DNA of 64,000 bases from positions 124,001-188,000 of the forward strand of contig CBDEFR010000002.1 in assembly GCA_965237505.1 (NCBI GenBank), written 5' to 3'. Numbering within the stretch: the first letter of the stretch is position 1; each line of letters begins with the position of its first letter. Source of the DNA: NVTR01 sp965237505 (GTDB lineage: Bacteria > Pseudomonadota > Alphaproteobacteria > Rhodobacterales > Rhodobacteraceae). Positions 1-9,634 of this stretch are shown here, piece by piece. Position numbers and translations under genes: made by a program. The notes beneath the pieces were generated by a model that was given only the letters and a program-made list of their open reading frames with translations, was not told the DNA's origin and did not search any database.

Positions 1-261
1 AAAGCGCTTGTAGAAGGTGTCGAACTGACAATGCGCGAGATACTCAATGTGTTCAAGAAGCACGGTATCGAATGCATCGCGCCGGAAATCGGCGACCGGT
101 TCGATCCGCAGCATCACCAGGCGATGTTCGAAGCATCGCTGCCGGACACCAAGTCAGGCGACATTATTCAGGTGATGACAGAAGGTTTCATGCTGCACGA
201 GCGACTGCTGCGCCCGGCGCAGGTTGGCGTCAGCTCGACCCCGACTTCAAAAGCGAAGTAA
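1..261 (+). CDS. grpE: GrpE, 3' partial (nucleotide exchange factor of DnaK)
   Basis: This is the C-terminal part of GrpE, the cytoplasmic nucleotide exchange factor for DnaK. The frame is open from base 1, so the gene starts upstream of the window and the ATG at 31 is internal. The beta-domain core typical of alphaproteobacterial GrpE is visible: EIGDRFDPQHHQAMFEA, then GDIIQVMTEGFMLHERLLRP. The tail is the usual short VGVSS type. The stop (259-261) lies 32 bp inside the convergent mutS gene, so the two 3' ends overlap. Identification is confident; the 5' two thirds are outside the window. Confidence 0.93.
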   Translation, partial: KALVEGVELTMREILNVFKKHGIECIAPEIGDRFDPQHHQAMFEASLPDTKSGDIIQVMTEGFMLHERLLRPAQVGVSSTPTSKAK

Positions 262-2902
262 GCTCATAAATCAGACTTAGCGCCGCTTTTGGCGTCAGTT
301 CGTCGGGCAGGGTTTCGGCGAGCAATTTTTCTGCGGCAGATGGCCCGGATTTCACTGGCGCCAGTGCGGGATTGGCGGAAAACAGCGGCAGATCATCAAA
401 CAACGCCTGTTTCGGGCTGCCGCCTTCGCGATCACCTTTTTCCAATGCATCGAGAATCACCCGGGCGCGGGCAACCACCGATGCCGGAAGCCCGGCCAGT
501 CGCGCAACCTGAACCCCATAAGACCGATCCGCGGCGCCTTTGCGCACTTCATGCAGGAAAATTACATCGCCTTCCCACTCTTTGACTGCGACGGTCGCAT
601 TCTGGACGCCAGTCAGCCTGTCAGCGAGCGATGTAAGTTCGTGATAATGCGTAGCAAACAGGGCACGGCATTTGTTGGCCTCGTGCAGATGCTCCAGCGT
701 GGCCCAGGCAATCGACAAGCCGTCATAGGTGGCGGTGCCGCGGCCAATCTCATCCAGAATCACCAACGCCCGATCATCGGCTTGGTTGAGAATCGCTGCG
801 GTTTCCACCATTTCGACCATGAACGTGGATCGTCCGCGGGCCAGGTCGTCGGATGCACCAACGCGGGAAAACAGTTGCGAGACCAACCCGATATGGGCGG
901 CAGAAGCCGGCACATAGGATCCCATCTGCGCCAGCAGGGCGATCAGGGCGTTCTGGCGCAGGAACGTTGACTTGCCGGCCATGTTTGGGCCGGTCAGCAG
1001 CCATATATTGGCCCGGGCCGAGGCGTCCGACAACGTACAGTCGTTAGCGATGAAAGGCTCGCCACTTTGCTTGCGAAGCGCTGCCTCGACCACCGGATGC
1101 CGACCGTCTTTGACCAGGAACGTTCGACTGTCGTCCAGAACCGGCCGCACCCAGTTCTCACCGACCGCCAGATCGGCCAAAGCCGCTGCCAGATCGACGT
1201 CTGGCAGGGCGCGTGCCGCATCGCCAATGGATGCCGAGGCACCCAAGATTGCATCGGAAAGCCTGGTATAGAGACGCAATTCAATGTCCATTGTCAGATT
1301 GCCGGCGTTCAATATTTTGGTCTCCATCTCGGCCAGGGGCACCGTGGTAAAGCGCACCGAGTTGGCAGTTGTTTGCCGGTGGATGAAGACTTCTGAAAGC
1401 GGCGGCGACAGCATTTTTTTGGCATGAGCGGCGGTGGTTTCAATGAAATACCCCAGCACATTGTTGTGCTTGATCTTCAATGCTTGGATACCTGCCTGGC
1501 GCGCATAATCCACCTGCATGCCTGCGATCACACTGCGCCCTTCATCGCGTAGCTTTCGGGCGTCGTCCAGATCGGCGTCGTAACGGGACACAATAAATCC
1601 GCCATCCCGTGCCAGCAGCGGCGGCTCTGCCACCAGCGCGGCGTCCAGAAGCGCCACCAGATCGTCGTGACCGCGCAGCGCATCAGCCGATTTGGCAATC
1701 AAATCCGGCACGGTCTCGCCCACCAGCCTTTGGGCAATCCACTTGGCCTGGGTCAGACCAGCGCGAATCGCCGCCAGATCTCGCGGTCCACCGCGATCCA
1801 ATGCCAATCGCGACAGCGCTCTGTCAATATCCGGCGACTTTCGCAATCCATTGCGCAACTCGCCACGCAAACGCGGCTCTGCGATCAGATAAGCGATAGC
1901 GTCGTGGCGGGCTCGAATGGCTACCAGATCGCGCGAGGGGCCGGAAATACGACGCTCCAACAACCGCCCGCCGCCTGCGGTAACAGTGCGGTCCAGAATG
2001 CCAATAAGCGAACCCTCGCGCCCGCCTGACAGGCTTTTGGTCAGTTCCAGATTTCGCCGTGTTGCCGCGTCCATCTGCATCGCATGGCCGACTGTCTCGC
2101 GCGCCGGTGGGCGCAACAGCGGAAGCTTACCCTTCTGGGTGATGTCCAGATAATCGACAATCGCACCCAAAGCAGCCACTTCGGCCCGGCTAAATGCGCC
2201 AAACGCATCGAGAGTGGCGACATTGAACAGGCCGGTCAGCCGTCTGGCGGCAGCAGTGCTGTCGAAACTTGCGCGCGAAAACGGCGTCAGCGACGCACCG
2301 GAATCAGATACTATTTCAGCAAATTCGGCCTCCTTCGCCTCCGACACCAACACTTCGCTTGGGGCCAGGCGGGCCAGTTCCGGTGCCAGTCGCACCGGCG
2401 GGCAAGGCGTTACATGAAACTCCCCGGTCGAAATATCGACCCAGGCCAGCGCCGCTTCGTCGCGCACTTCTGCAAACGCCGCCAGAAAGTTGTTTCGGCG
2501 CGCCTCCAGCAGCGAATCTTCGGTCAGCGTTCCGGGCGTCACCAGTCGAACCACGCCGCGCTTCACCACCGATTTGGAACCGCGCCGCTTCGCCTCTGCC
2601 GGGTCTTCCAGCTGCTCGCAAACCGCCACGCGAAAGCCCTTGCGGATCAGCGTCAGCAGATACCCTTCGGCGGCATGAACCGGAACCCCGCACATTGGAA
2701 TGTCCTGACCCAGATGCTTGCCGCGTTTGGTTAGCGCAATGTCCAACGCAGCAGCAGCAGCGACTGCATCATCAAAAAACATCTCATAAAAGTCGCCCAT
2801 GCGATAAAACAGTATCGCATCACGATGCTGCGCCTTGATCTGAAAAAATTGCGCCATCATCGGCGTTATGGCGGCGTTTGCGACGGTCAAGCCAACCTCC
2901 AC
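230..2902 (-). CDS. mutS: DNA mismatch repair ATPase MutS
   Basis: Full-length MutS (890 residues), which recognises mismatches and recruits MutL. The mismatch-reading Phe-X-Glu motif is in GDFYEMF (residues 36-42). The Walker A motif GPNMAGKS is at about 638-645 and Walker B LVILDEIGRG at about 713-722, followed by the THYHEL switch of the ABC-type ATPase and a C-terminal helical tail. I see no internal disruption, which matters because many other genes in the window carry one-base slips. The start may be a few codons downstream, because family members usually begin about 12 residues before the TPMMAQF segment. It converges on grpE with a 32-bp overlap. Confidence 0.97.
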   Translation of the reverse strand: MEVGLTVANAAITPMMAQFFQIKAQHRDAILFYRMGDFYEMFFDDAVAAAAALDIALTKRGKHLGQDIPMCGVPVHAAEGYLLTLIRKGFRVAVCEQLEDPAEAKRRGSKSVVKRGVVRLVTPGTLTEDSLLEARRNNFLAAFAEVRDEAALAWVDISTGEFHVTPCPPVRLAPELARLAPSEVLVSEAKEAEFAEIVSDSGASLTPFSRASFDSTAAARRLTGLFNVATLDAFGAFSRAEVAALGAIVDYLDITQKGKLPLLRPPARETVGHAMQMDAATRRNLELTKSLSGGREGSLIGILDRTVTAGGGRLLERRISGPSRDLVAIRARHDAIAYLIAEPRLRGELRNGLRKSPDIDRALSRLALDRGGPRDLAAIRAGLTQAKWIAQRLVGETVPDLIAKSADALRGHDDLVALLDAALVAEPPLLARDGGFIVSRYDADLDDARKLRDEGRSVIAGMQVDYARQAGIQALKIKHNNVLGYFIETTAAHAKKMLSPPLSEVFIHRQTTANSVRFTTVPLAEMETKILNAGNLTMDIELRLYTRLSDAILGASASIGDAARALPDVDLAAALADLAVGENWVRPVLDDSRTFLVKDGRHPVVEAALRKQSGEPFIANDCTLSDASARANIWLLTGPNMAGKSTFLRQNALIALLAQMGSYVPASAAHIGLVSQLFSRVGASDDLARGRSTFMVEMVETAAILNQADDRALVILDEIGRGTATYDGLSIAWATLEHLHEANKCRALFATHYHELTSLADRLTGVQNATVAVKEWEGDVIFLHEVRKGAADRSYGVQVARLAGLPASVVARARVILDALEKGDREGGSPKQALFDDLPLFSANPALAPVKSGPSAAEKLLAETLPDELTPKAALSLIYELTSLLKSGSS

Positions 2903-3026
2903 GGATCCTGTGATCGACCATACAACACCGAGATTCCGGGAAAAGCTGCAAATTCGCTAAATTGTTGAGCCTGCCCAAGCGCACAGCTATTACGGTCTGG
3001 CCTGCAAACAGGATCGGTTCGGAAAT

Positions 3027-5296
3027 ATGCCCAGGATCAAACACACCCGCGAAGAGGCCTTGGCCTTTCACATGGAACCCCGGCCGGGGAAATTTGACAT
3101 TGTCGCAACGGTTCCGATGACAACCCAGCGCGATCTGTCATTGGCCTACAGTCCCGGCGTCGCGGTGCCGTGCGAGGAAATCGCGGACAACCCGGAAACC
3201 GCATATGACTACACCAACAAGGGCAATCTAGTGGCGGTCATTACCAACGGCACCGCTGTTCTGGGCCTGGGCAATCTGGGCGCGCTGGCGTCCAAGCCGG
3301 TGATGGAAGGCAAGTCAGTTTTGTTCAAACGCTTTGCCGATGTGAATTCTATCGACATAGGGCTGGACACGGAAGACCCTGACGCGTTCATCGCCGCGGT
3401 AAAACTGATGGGCCCGACTTTTGGTGGCATCAACCTGGAAGACATCAAAGCACCCGAGTGTTTCATTATCGAGCAACAGCTCAAAGCAGAAATGGACATC
3501 CCGGTCTTCCATGACGACCAGCACGGAACCGCGGTAATCTGTGCGGCGGGATTGATCAACGCGCTGCACATTTCCGGCAAAAATATTGAAGACTGCAAGA
3601 TCGTCCTCAATGGCGCCGGTGCTGCGGGCATTGCCTGTCTTGAGCTGCTCAAGACCATGGGCGCGCGCCACGACAACTACATCATGTGCGACACCAAAGG
3701 CGTCATATACCAGGGTCGGAAAGCGGGCATGAACCAGTGGAAATCGGCGCACGCCGCCAAAACCGACGCCCGCTCATTGGACGATGCAATGCGGCAGGCC
3801 GATGTGTTTTTGGGCGTTTCGGTCAAAGGCGCCGTAACGCCCGATATGGTGGCGAGCATGGCCGACAACCCGGTCATCTTCGCGATGGCAAACCCAGACC
3901 CGGAGATATCCCCCGAAGAGGTGCATGAAGTGCGCGATGATGCGATCGTGGCCACGGGGCGCTCTGATTACCCGAACCAGGTCAACAATGTTCTGGGCTT
4001 TCCGTATCTTTTCCGCGGCGCTCTGGATATTCACGCCCGCGCCATTAAGTGGGGCGACAGCATGAAAGTTGCCTGTGCCGAGGCGCTGGCGCTGCTGCCC
4101 GAGAGGAAGTTCCTGACGAGGTTGCAATAGTCTACGTGCGTAAACTGGTCTTCGGCAGAGATTATATTATCCCTACGCCGTTTGACCCGCGACTGATCCA
4201 TCGTATCCCGCCAGCGGTGGCGCGGGCAGGTATGGATACCGGTGCGGCCCGGCGACCGATCATCGACATGGAGGGGTATCGGCTCAGCTTGCAGGCGCGG
4301 ATGGATCCGACCGCTTCAATTCTTCAGGGGATGAACGCGCGCGCACGGGCCGCTCAGGCGCGGATGATTTTTGCCGAAGGTGACGACGTGCGCGTGCTGA
4401 AGGCGGCCGTTGCTTATCAGCGTGCGGGGTTTGGCCACGCGCTGGTTATCGGCCGCGAGCCGGATATTGAGCGAAAGCTGCAAGCCGAGGGCATGGCCGA
4501 TGCGGTATCCGAACTTGAAGTGGTAAACGCGGCGAACACCGATCATTTGGACAGCTACAAAGAGTTTCTTTATCAGCGGCTTCAGCGCAGCGGCCACGAC
4601 CGGTCCGACGTTCATCGGCTCGCAGCGCGCGACCGGCACGTCTTTTCAGCCCTGATGCTTGCCCACGGCCACGGCGATTCGCTGATCACCGGGGCGATCC
4701 GGAAATCGGCGCATGTGCTGGAATTGATCAATCATGTTTTTGACGCCAGGGCCGAAGACGGCGCTGTCGGCGTCACCGCAGTTCTGCACAAAGGCCGGAT
4801 TGTCTTTATCGCCGACACGTTGGTGCACGAGTGGCCGGACGAAAACGATCTGGCAGACATTGCAGAACGCGGCGTTGCGGTGGCCCGCGGCATGGGGATC
4901 GAACCGCGGGTTGCGTTTCTGAGCTTTTCGACGTTTGGATATCCGGTTAGCGAACGCGCCACGAAAATGTACCTGGCACCTGGCGTTCTGGACGCGCGCG
5001 GCGTCGATTTTGAATATGACGGCGAAATGACCGTGGACGTGGCGCTGAACCCGAGCGTTATGGCGCAATACCCATTTTGTCGCTTGACCGGCCCGGCGAA
5101 CGTTTTGGTGGTCCCGGCGCGCCACTCGGCCTCGATTTCTGTCAAATTGATGCAGGAAATGGTCGGAGCAACCGTGATCGGCCCAATTCTTGCAGGCGTC
5201 GATCAGTCGATTCAGATTTGTTCAAACGTCTCGACAGTGAACGACATTCTAAACATGGCCGTTATCGCGGCTTGCAAATTGGGTCAGGCAGCCTGA
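3027..5296 (+). pseudogene. maeB: NADP-malic enzyme with phosphotransacetylase-like domain, frameshifted
   Basis: MaeB-type malic enzyme (malate to pyruvate, CO2 and NADPH). The first frame (3027-4130) carries the malic N domain (TTQRDLSLAYSPGVAVPCEE) and the NAD-binding domain (VLNGAGAAGIACLELL). The second frame runs from about 4100 to 5296 and carries the linker (FGRDYIIPTPFDPRL) and the phosphate acetyl/butyryltransferase-like domain. The frames join at about 4097: the read sequence gives ALLPERKF and stop, while one added base gives ALLAREEVPDEVA, the expected continuation. Together the parts make about 755 residues, the usual family length. Either the gene is recently inactivated or one base (probably G) was lost in sequencing. 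If real, the first frame could still give a protein lacking the regulatory C-terminal domain. Confidence 0.9.
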
Positions 5297-5347
5297 ACCA
5301 AAGCCAAGGCCAAGCCCCTGGGGCTACCATCTTTAACGGCGTCTGGT

Positions 5348-5779
5348 TCAGTCGCCACGCACCACGAAAACAGATTGACTTGCATGGCGCACAACGCGCG
5401 AAGCGTTAGGGCCCAGCAAATAATCGGTAATCTCGGGCCGATGCGAAGCCAGCACGATCACACCACAACCGGTGGCATCCGCGGTGTCCAAAATACCCTT
5501 GTAGATCGCTCCGTGCAAAACGTGCGGTGTCGCATCGATGTCGGCGGGCACATGGTCCTGCACGAGCTTCTCCAGCGCCGCTTTGGTCTCGGTTACGGCA
5601 TTTTATGAAAAGTCATCCGGAAAATAAGAGCCGATCATAGACATGCCATGATCGGGGATGACAGTCAGAACATGCAGTTTCTTTGCGCCAGCACGCGCCA
5701 GAGAAATCGCTTGTGGCAGCGCCTTTTCCCAAGAACTCTCATGGTTCAGATCCACGGAAATGAGGATCGGCTTCGACAT
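5348..5779 (-). pseudogene. Universal stress protein (UspA family) with in-frame stop
   Basis: A small UspA-fold protein of the kind encoded next to fused TRAP transporters. It starts MSKPILISVDLNHESSWEKAL at 5779 and ends with the ATP-binding signature region ASHRPEITDYLLGPNASRVV. The frame is continuous over 144 codons except for a TAA at 5603-5605, in the stretch read as PDDFS-stop-NAVTETKAALEKL. The reading would be restored if a T-run were one base shorter and an A-run one base longer (CAT AAA for TCA TAA), so two compensating slips are the simplest explanation. The N-terminal half also reads in the same frame as the preceding TRAP remnant without a stop between them. Identification is firm; whether the stop is real is not known. 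Confidence 0.8.
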
Positions 5780-5789
5780 TTTCTTCGCC

Positions 5790-6130
5790 TTACGACACTG
5801 CGGCCTGGTGTTTGCCGCCCGGCCCAGTTGCAGCCAGCAAATCAACGCCAATAGCGCCAGCGCAGGAATATAGAACAATTCTTTAGGCGGGTGCTCTGCC
5901 TTGACTTCGATGTGTTTCACAACCCAATCCAAATCGATGCTCTTCTGCTGGGCGAAGCCGCCAAAGGTAACAATGTCGACCAGCACTGACCCGTCATCTT
6001 CGGTTCGAAACGAAAGCCCGGCGTGTTTGTTAAGCCGCGCTGCACCATCGCCGTCGGCCATTGGCCCAAGCGGCAGGGCAACCGTTGTCTCAACCTCTCT
6101 TCCGCCAAGCGTTTCGCCTGCCAGCCGACC
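5790..6130 (-). pseudogene. TRAP transporter fused permease, C-terminal remnant (DUF3394-like)
   Basis: This minus-strand fragment reads RLAGETLGGREVETTVALPLG at the IS-proximal side and ends VKAEHPPKELFYIPALALLALICWLQ. That is the periplasmic DUF3394-like tail and last membrane helix of 4TM/12TM fused TRAP permeases. It lies downstream, in transcription order, of the larger TRAP remnant on the other side of the IS5-family element. Compared with intact family members, roughly 250 codons of membrane domain are absent between the two pieces, so the break is more than a simple insertion. The frame runs into usp, whereas TRAP genes normally stop just before it; a one-base shift would place a TAA 9 nt before the usp ATG. 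Confidence 0.7.
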
Positions 6131-6133
6131 TTA

Positions 6134-7065
6134 GTGTCTGATTCAAAACTCTACGGATGATTACAATGCCTTGCAATTTTACGCGTGAGGGTTCTGATAT
6201 GTGCAACGAGTATCCATGCCTGTGAACTTGCGATGGATTTTTCCCAATCTTTGGCCAATCGCCGGCAGCGGTTGAGCCATGCGAAGGTGCGCTCGACGAC
6301 CCATCTTCTGGGAATGACTTCGAAGCCTTCCGCAGTGTCGAAGCGCTTGACGATCTGGATTGTCCAGTCACCGATGCCTTCAAGAGCGTCGCGCAGCTTT
6401 GGTCCGGCATAACCGCCATCCGCAAAGATATGGCGCAAGTTTGGATGGGAATACCGGATGGATTTCAACACTTCCGGTGCGCCATCACGGTCTTGAATAC
6501 CGGCGCTATGCACGACCAACCCAACCATAAACCCGAGCGTGTCGGTGACAATGTGGCGCTTGCGGCCCTTGGTTTTCTTGCCCGCGTCATAGCCCGAAAT
6601 GCCACCGCTTTCCGTTGTTTTTATGGTCTGGCTATCAATCACACCAGCGGTGGGGCCGGGCTTCTTGCCATGAAACTCGCGCGCCGTCGCCACCAGAAAA
6701 TGGCTGATCACTTCAAAGATGCCATCGTTGCGCCAGCCATAGAAATAGTAGCGCACGGTGGACACTGGCGGGAAATCATTGGGCAGCATACGCCACGCAC
6801 ACCCGGCGCTGGCGATGTACAAAATGGCATCCAGAACATCGCGCATCGCTGTGCTGCGCGGACGACCAGTTGTTTTAGGCGGCGGCAGGAATGGCGCGAT
6901 CAAACCCCATTCCTGATCAGTTAAATCGCTTGCATAGCGTCCCGAATGCCGTTCATATCGGGCGCGAGTGGTTTCCGTCCAGGCCATTGTGATCTCCCTC
7001 GAATCTTATCAATCCGATTGAATCACAACTCGCTGAAATCACTCAATTAGTTTTGGATCAGACAC
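6134..7065 (-). mobile_element. IS5-family insertion sequence (932 bp)
   Basis: The element is bounded by 17-bp inverted repeats, GTGTCTGATTCAAAACT at the left and the same with one mismatch (T to C) at the right. It is flanked by TTA on both sides (6131-6133 and 7066-7068), as expected for members of this family that duplicate 2-4 bp. It carries one transposase gene on the minus strand that fills most of its length. It sits in a TRAP permease gene whose sequence is not continuous across the element. Confidence 0.88.
6151..6987 (-). CDS. IS5-family DDE transposase
   Basis: A 278-residue single-frame transposase. The N-terminal DUF4096-type segment reads LTDQEWGLIAPFLPPP with GRPRSTAMRDVLDAILYI. 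The catalytic triad can be placed at VIDSQTIKT (first Asp), FADGGYAG (second Asp) and WVVERTFAWLNRCRRL (Glu), the usual IS5 pattern. It is intact, so the element could be active. Upstream it starts about 80 bp inside the right inverted repeat. Confidence 0.93.
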   Translation of the reverse strand: MAWTETTRARYERHSGRYASDLTDQEWGLIAPFLPPPKTTGRPRSTAMRDVLDAILYIASAGCAWRMLPNDFPPVSTVRYYFYGWRNDGIFEVISHFLVATAREFHGKKPGPTAGVIDSQTIKTTESGGISGYDAGKKTKGRKRHIVTDTLGFMVGLVVHSAGIQDRDGAPEVLKSIRYSHPNLRHIFADGGYAGPKLRDALEGIGDWTIQIVKRFDTAEGFEVIPRRWVVERTFAWLNRCRRLAKDWEKSIASSQAWILVAHIRTLTRKIARHCNHP

Positions 7066-7966
7066 TTAAAGGAATTGACTGCCTGGTTATCGCCGCGGAA
7101 CATCGCCTTGAGCGGATGTTGGGTGAGCATCGCGAAGATCATCGAAAGCGTCGCCCAAAACGCCGAAAGACCCGGCGAGATTCGCTCGATCATCAAATTC
7201 CAGATCAGAACAATCACCGGCAGAATGAAATAGGCACCAGTTTTGGCAACCGGGCCCGGTTCTGGCAGTTCGGTGAACGGCGCGTTGGGATCGTCTATCG
7301 TCAGATTCGGATAGCCCGCAGCCCATCTTATCAGCCCAAGATAGGCAACGACGAAAACGCCGATCATGCCAATGAGCGTGTAGTCGCCCAGCAGCGGCTT
7401 GAGCCATCCCAACCCGTAAAAAACCGCCAGACCAAGCCCGCAAAATACCGCAACCCCCAATGCAAATCCCATCATCTTTTGTGCGACAGTTTTCCTGACG
7501 CCACTGCGCTGCAGGCCCTCAAGGCCCATTTTGCAGGCTTCCAGATGCACGATGTAAATCAGCGCGATGTAGGAAAATACCGCCGGCAGAAAGGCGTGTC
7601 TGACGACTTCCAGATAGGTAATGCCGACAAACTCGACCATCAGAAACGCCGCCGCGCCCATCACCGGTGGCGTAAGTTGACCGTTGGTGGACGACGCCAC
7701 TTCGACGGCTCCGGCCCTTTCGGCCGAAAAACCGACCCGTTTCATTAGCGGAATCGTGAAGGTTCCGGTGGTCACCGTGTTGGCGATCGAGGAGCCGGAA
7801 ATCAGACCAGTCGTCGCAGACGCCACAACTGCCGCTTTCGCCGGGCGGCCTTTTAGGTGACCCATCAGCGCAAACGCGAGTTTGATGAAGTAATTGCCGG
7901 CCCCGGCTTTTTCCAACAGCGAGCCGAGCAGCACGAACACGAAGACCATTGAGGCGGACACCCCAA
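7066..7966 (-). pseudogene. TRAP transporter fused permease (DctM-type) central remnant
   Basis: This encodes the central DctM-like membrane region of a fused TRAP permease. It shows LLEKAGAGNYFIKLAFALMG, SGSSIANTVTTGTFTIPLMK and the highly conserved SSTNGQLTPPVMGAAAFLMV, ending near AMLTQHPLKAMFRGD. The N-terminal DctQ-like part and first helices are missing: the sequence switches abruptly to an acyl-CoA dehydrogenase at about 7966. The 3' side ends at the IS5-family element and about 250 expected codons are absent before the C-terminal remnant. The chimeric frame (7047-8159) is open, so a fusion polypeptide could be made, but it cannot be a working transporter. Confidence 0.8.
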
Positions 7967-8242
7967 GGGCCCCCATGTTACCCTCGACAACAATGCGCCC
8001 AGTCACACCGCAGGTCTTGGCCATTTCCTCGACCACCAGCACCACATCCAGATAACTGAACCCCAACCCACCATATTCCCTGGGTATCGCCATGCCCATG
8101 AATCCAGCTTCGGTCAGAAAATTGACATTGTCCCAGGGGTATTCTTCGCTTCGGTCCACATCCGCCGCCCGCGCTTTGATCGGGCCCTGCGCCAGTGCGC
8201 GCGTTCTTTGAGTTCCAGCTGTTTCTGCGTGAGTTGGAACAT
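7967..8242 (-). pseudogene. Acyl-CoA dehydrogenase, N-terminal remnant fused to TRAP permease
   Basis: The start codon overlaps the CoA-transferase stop (TGATG, 8240-8244), the arrangement of a translationally coupled operon. After MFQLTQKQLELKERA the frame slips by one base in an alternating GC tract (about 8197-8203). It then continues as EEYPWDNVNFLTEAGFMGMA, IPREYGGLGFSYLDVVLVVE and EEMAKTCGVTGRIVVEGNMG, the N-terminal helical domain of acyl-CoA dehydrogenases. At GALG it joins TRAP permease sequence in frame. Only about 90 of roughly 380 residues remain, and the FAD- and substrate-binding parts are gone. The junction falls in a short GCCCTTGGG that both parent genes could share. Confidence 0.82.
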
Positions 8243-9465
8243 CACGTGACCACTGTTGCGGTCGGCGACGTTATGCCCAGCCAATCTTGCAATATTTCAT
8301 CAGTGTCGGCACCGCAAACAGGCGGGGCGCGGCGGTAGCTGACCGGGGTTGCCGAGAACTTCACCGGATTGCCAATAAGATCAACTTTGCCTGACGCGGC
8401 CAGGGGGTGATCCATTGTGATCTTCATCTCACGGGCTGCAACCTGATCGCTGGCGAAAACCTCTTCGAGATCATAGATTGGCCCGCAGGGCACAGCAGCG
8501 CCTTGCAATTTCTCAATCAGCTCGTCTTTTGAAAACCGCATCAAAATCGGGATCAAAGTGTCAATCAATGCGGTCCGATTTTCAATCCTCGCAGTATTAT
8601 TTGCGTAGGCCGGATTGCTTGCCAATTCACCTCGTTCGATCACTTCACAAAACCGGGCGAATTGGGCGTCGTTGCCGACAGCTATGATCACAAACCCATC
8701 CGATGCCTCAAACGCCTGGTAAGGCACGATATTGGCGTGCTGGTTGCCGCGCCTCTCCGGCAAGTTGCCCGAAGTCAGATAGTTGACGCCCTCGTTGACC
8801 AGCCACGCGATTTGGGTGTCCACCAGCGCTATGTCGATATACTGGCCCTCGCCGGTGCGGTCGCGGTGGCGCAGCGCCGCCAAAATGGCTGTCGCCGCAT
8901 ACATCCCGCACATCACGTCGGAAATACCGACCGCGACCTTCATCGGCTCGCCATCCGGCGCGCCGGTCAGGCTCATCATGCCGCCATAACCTTGTGCCAT
9001 CAGATCATAGCCGGGTCGTGGTGCGTTGGGGCCAGTTTGGCCGAACCCGGTGATCGAGCAATAGATAATCTCCGGGCTGACGGTCCTCAGAGTTACGTAA
9101 TCGAGCCCGTACTTGGCCAACCCACCCAGCTTGAAGTTTTCAACCAGAATATCGCAGTGGCGGGCCAGCGTGCGTACGGTATCCGCCCCTTCAGGTGTGG
9201 CGATATCTACCGCAATCGAGCGTTTGTTGCGATTGGAAGCCAGGTAATAGGCGCTCTCGCGGGTGTCTTGTCCGTCTTTTGTGCGCACATAAGGCGGTCC
9301 CCAACCGCGGGTGTCATCGCCCAAACCGGGTTTCTCCACTTTGACCACATCTGCGCCGAAATCACCCAAAAGCTGCGTGCACGTTGGCCCGGCCAGAATC
9401 CGCGTCAGGTCAAGGACCCGCAGCCCGGACAGCGGGCCAGCCGCGTGCTCTTTGGTGTCGGTCAT
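8242..9465 (-). CDS. CaiB/BaiF-type (family III) CoA-transferase
   Basis: A 407-residue family III CoA-transferase, a cytoplasmic enzyme moving CoA between carboxylic acids through an aspartyl-CoA intermediate. It shows SGLRVLDLTRILAGPTCTQL at the N-terminus, the DILVENFKLGGLAKYGL motif, and GYDLMAQGYGGMMSLTG, in which the Asp is the expected catalytic residue. Its stop overlaps the start of an acyl-CoA dehydrogenase gene, suggesting the pair once acted on one acyl-CoA (a glutaryl- or succinyl-linked substrate is common for such pairs). The partner is now truncated, so this gene may be orphaned. The substrate cannot be told from sequence. Confidence 0.9.
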   Translation of the reverse strand: MTDTKEHAAGPLSGLRVLDLTRILAGPTCTQLLGDFGADVVKVEKPGLGDDTRGWGPPYVRTKDGQDTRESAYYLASNRNKRSIAVDIATPEGADTVRTLARHCDILVENFKLGGLAKYGLDYVTLRTVSPEIIYCSITGFGQTGPNAPRPGYDLMAQGYGGMMSLTGAPDGEPMKVAVGISDVMCGMYAATAILAALRHRDRTGEGQYIDIALVDTQIAWLVNEGVNYLTSGNLPERRGNQHANIVPYQAFEASDGFVIIAVGNDAQFARFCEVIERGELASNPAYANNTARIENRTALIDTLIPILMRFSKDELIEKLQGAAVPCGPIYDLEEVFASDQVAAREMKITMDHPLAASGKVDLIGNPVKFSATPVSYRRAPPVCGADTDEILQDWLGITSPTATVVT

Positions 9466-9634
9466 GGTAATGCGCCCCTCGAACCCGTGTTGCGCGGCAA
9501 TCCAGCGTGCTCGCCAGATAAAGATAACGAAGGGAAATCACAAATAATGTTTTGAATACGGATAATAACGCACGCCAAGCGCGAATCAGCTGCCGAAACA
9601 CCCTTTCGGTCATGACGTTCGCAAACTTTCGGCG

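Noticed and set aside
9590..9610. CCGAAA/TTTCGG hairpin between msrA and the CoA-transferase gene
   Set aside because: Only a 6-bp stem and no T-tract in either direction; too weak to call a terminator.
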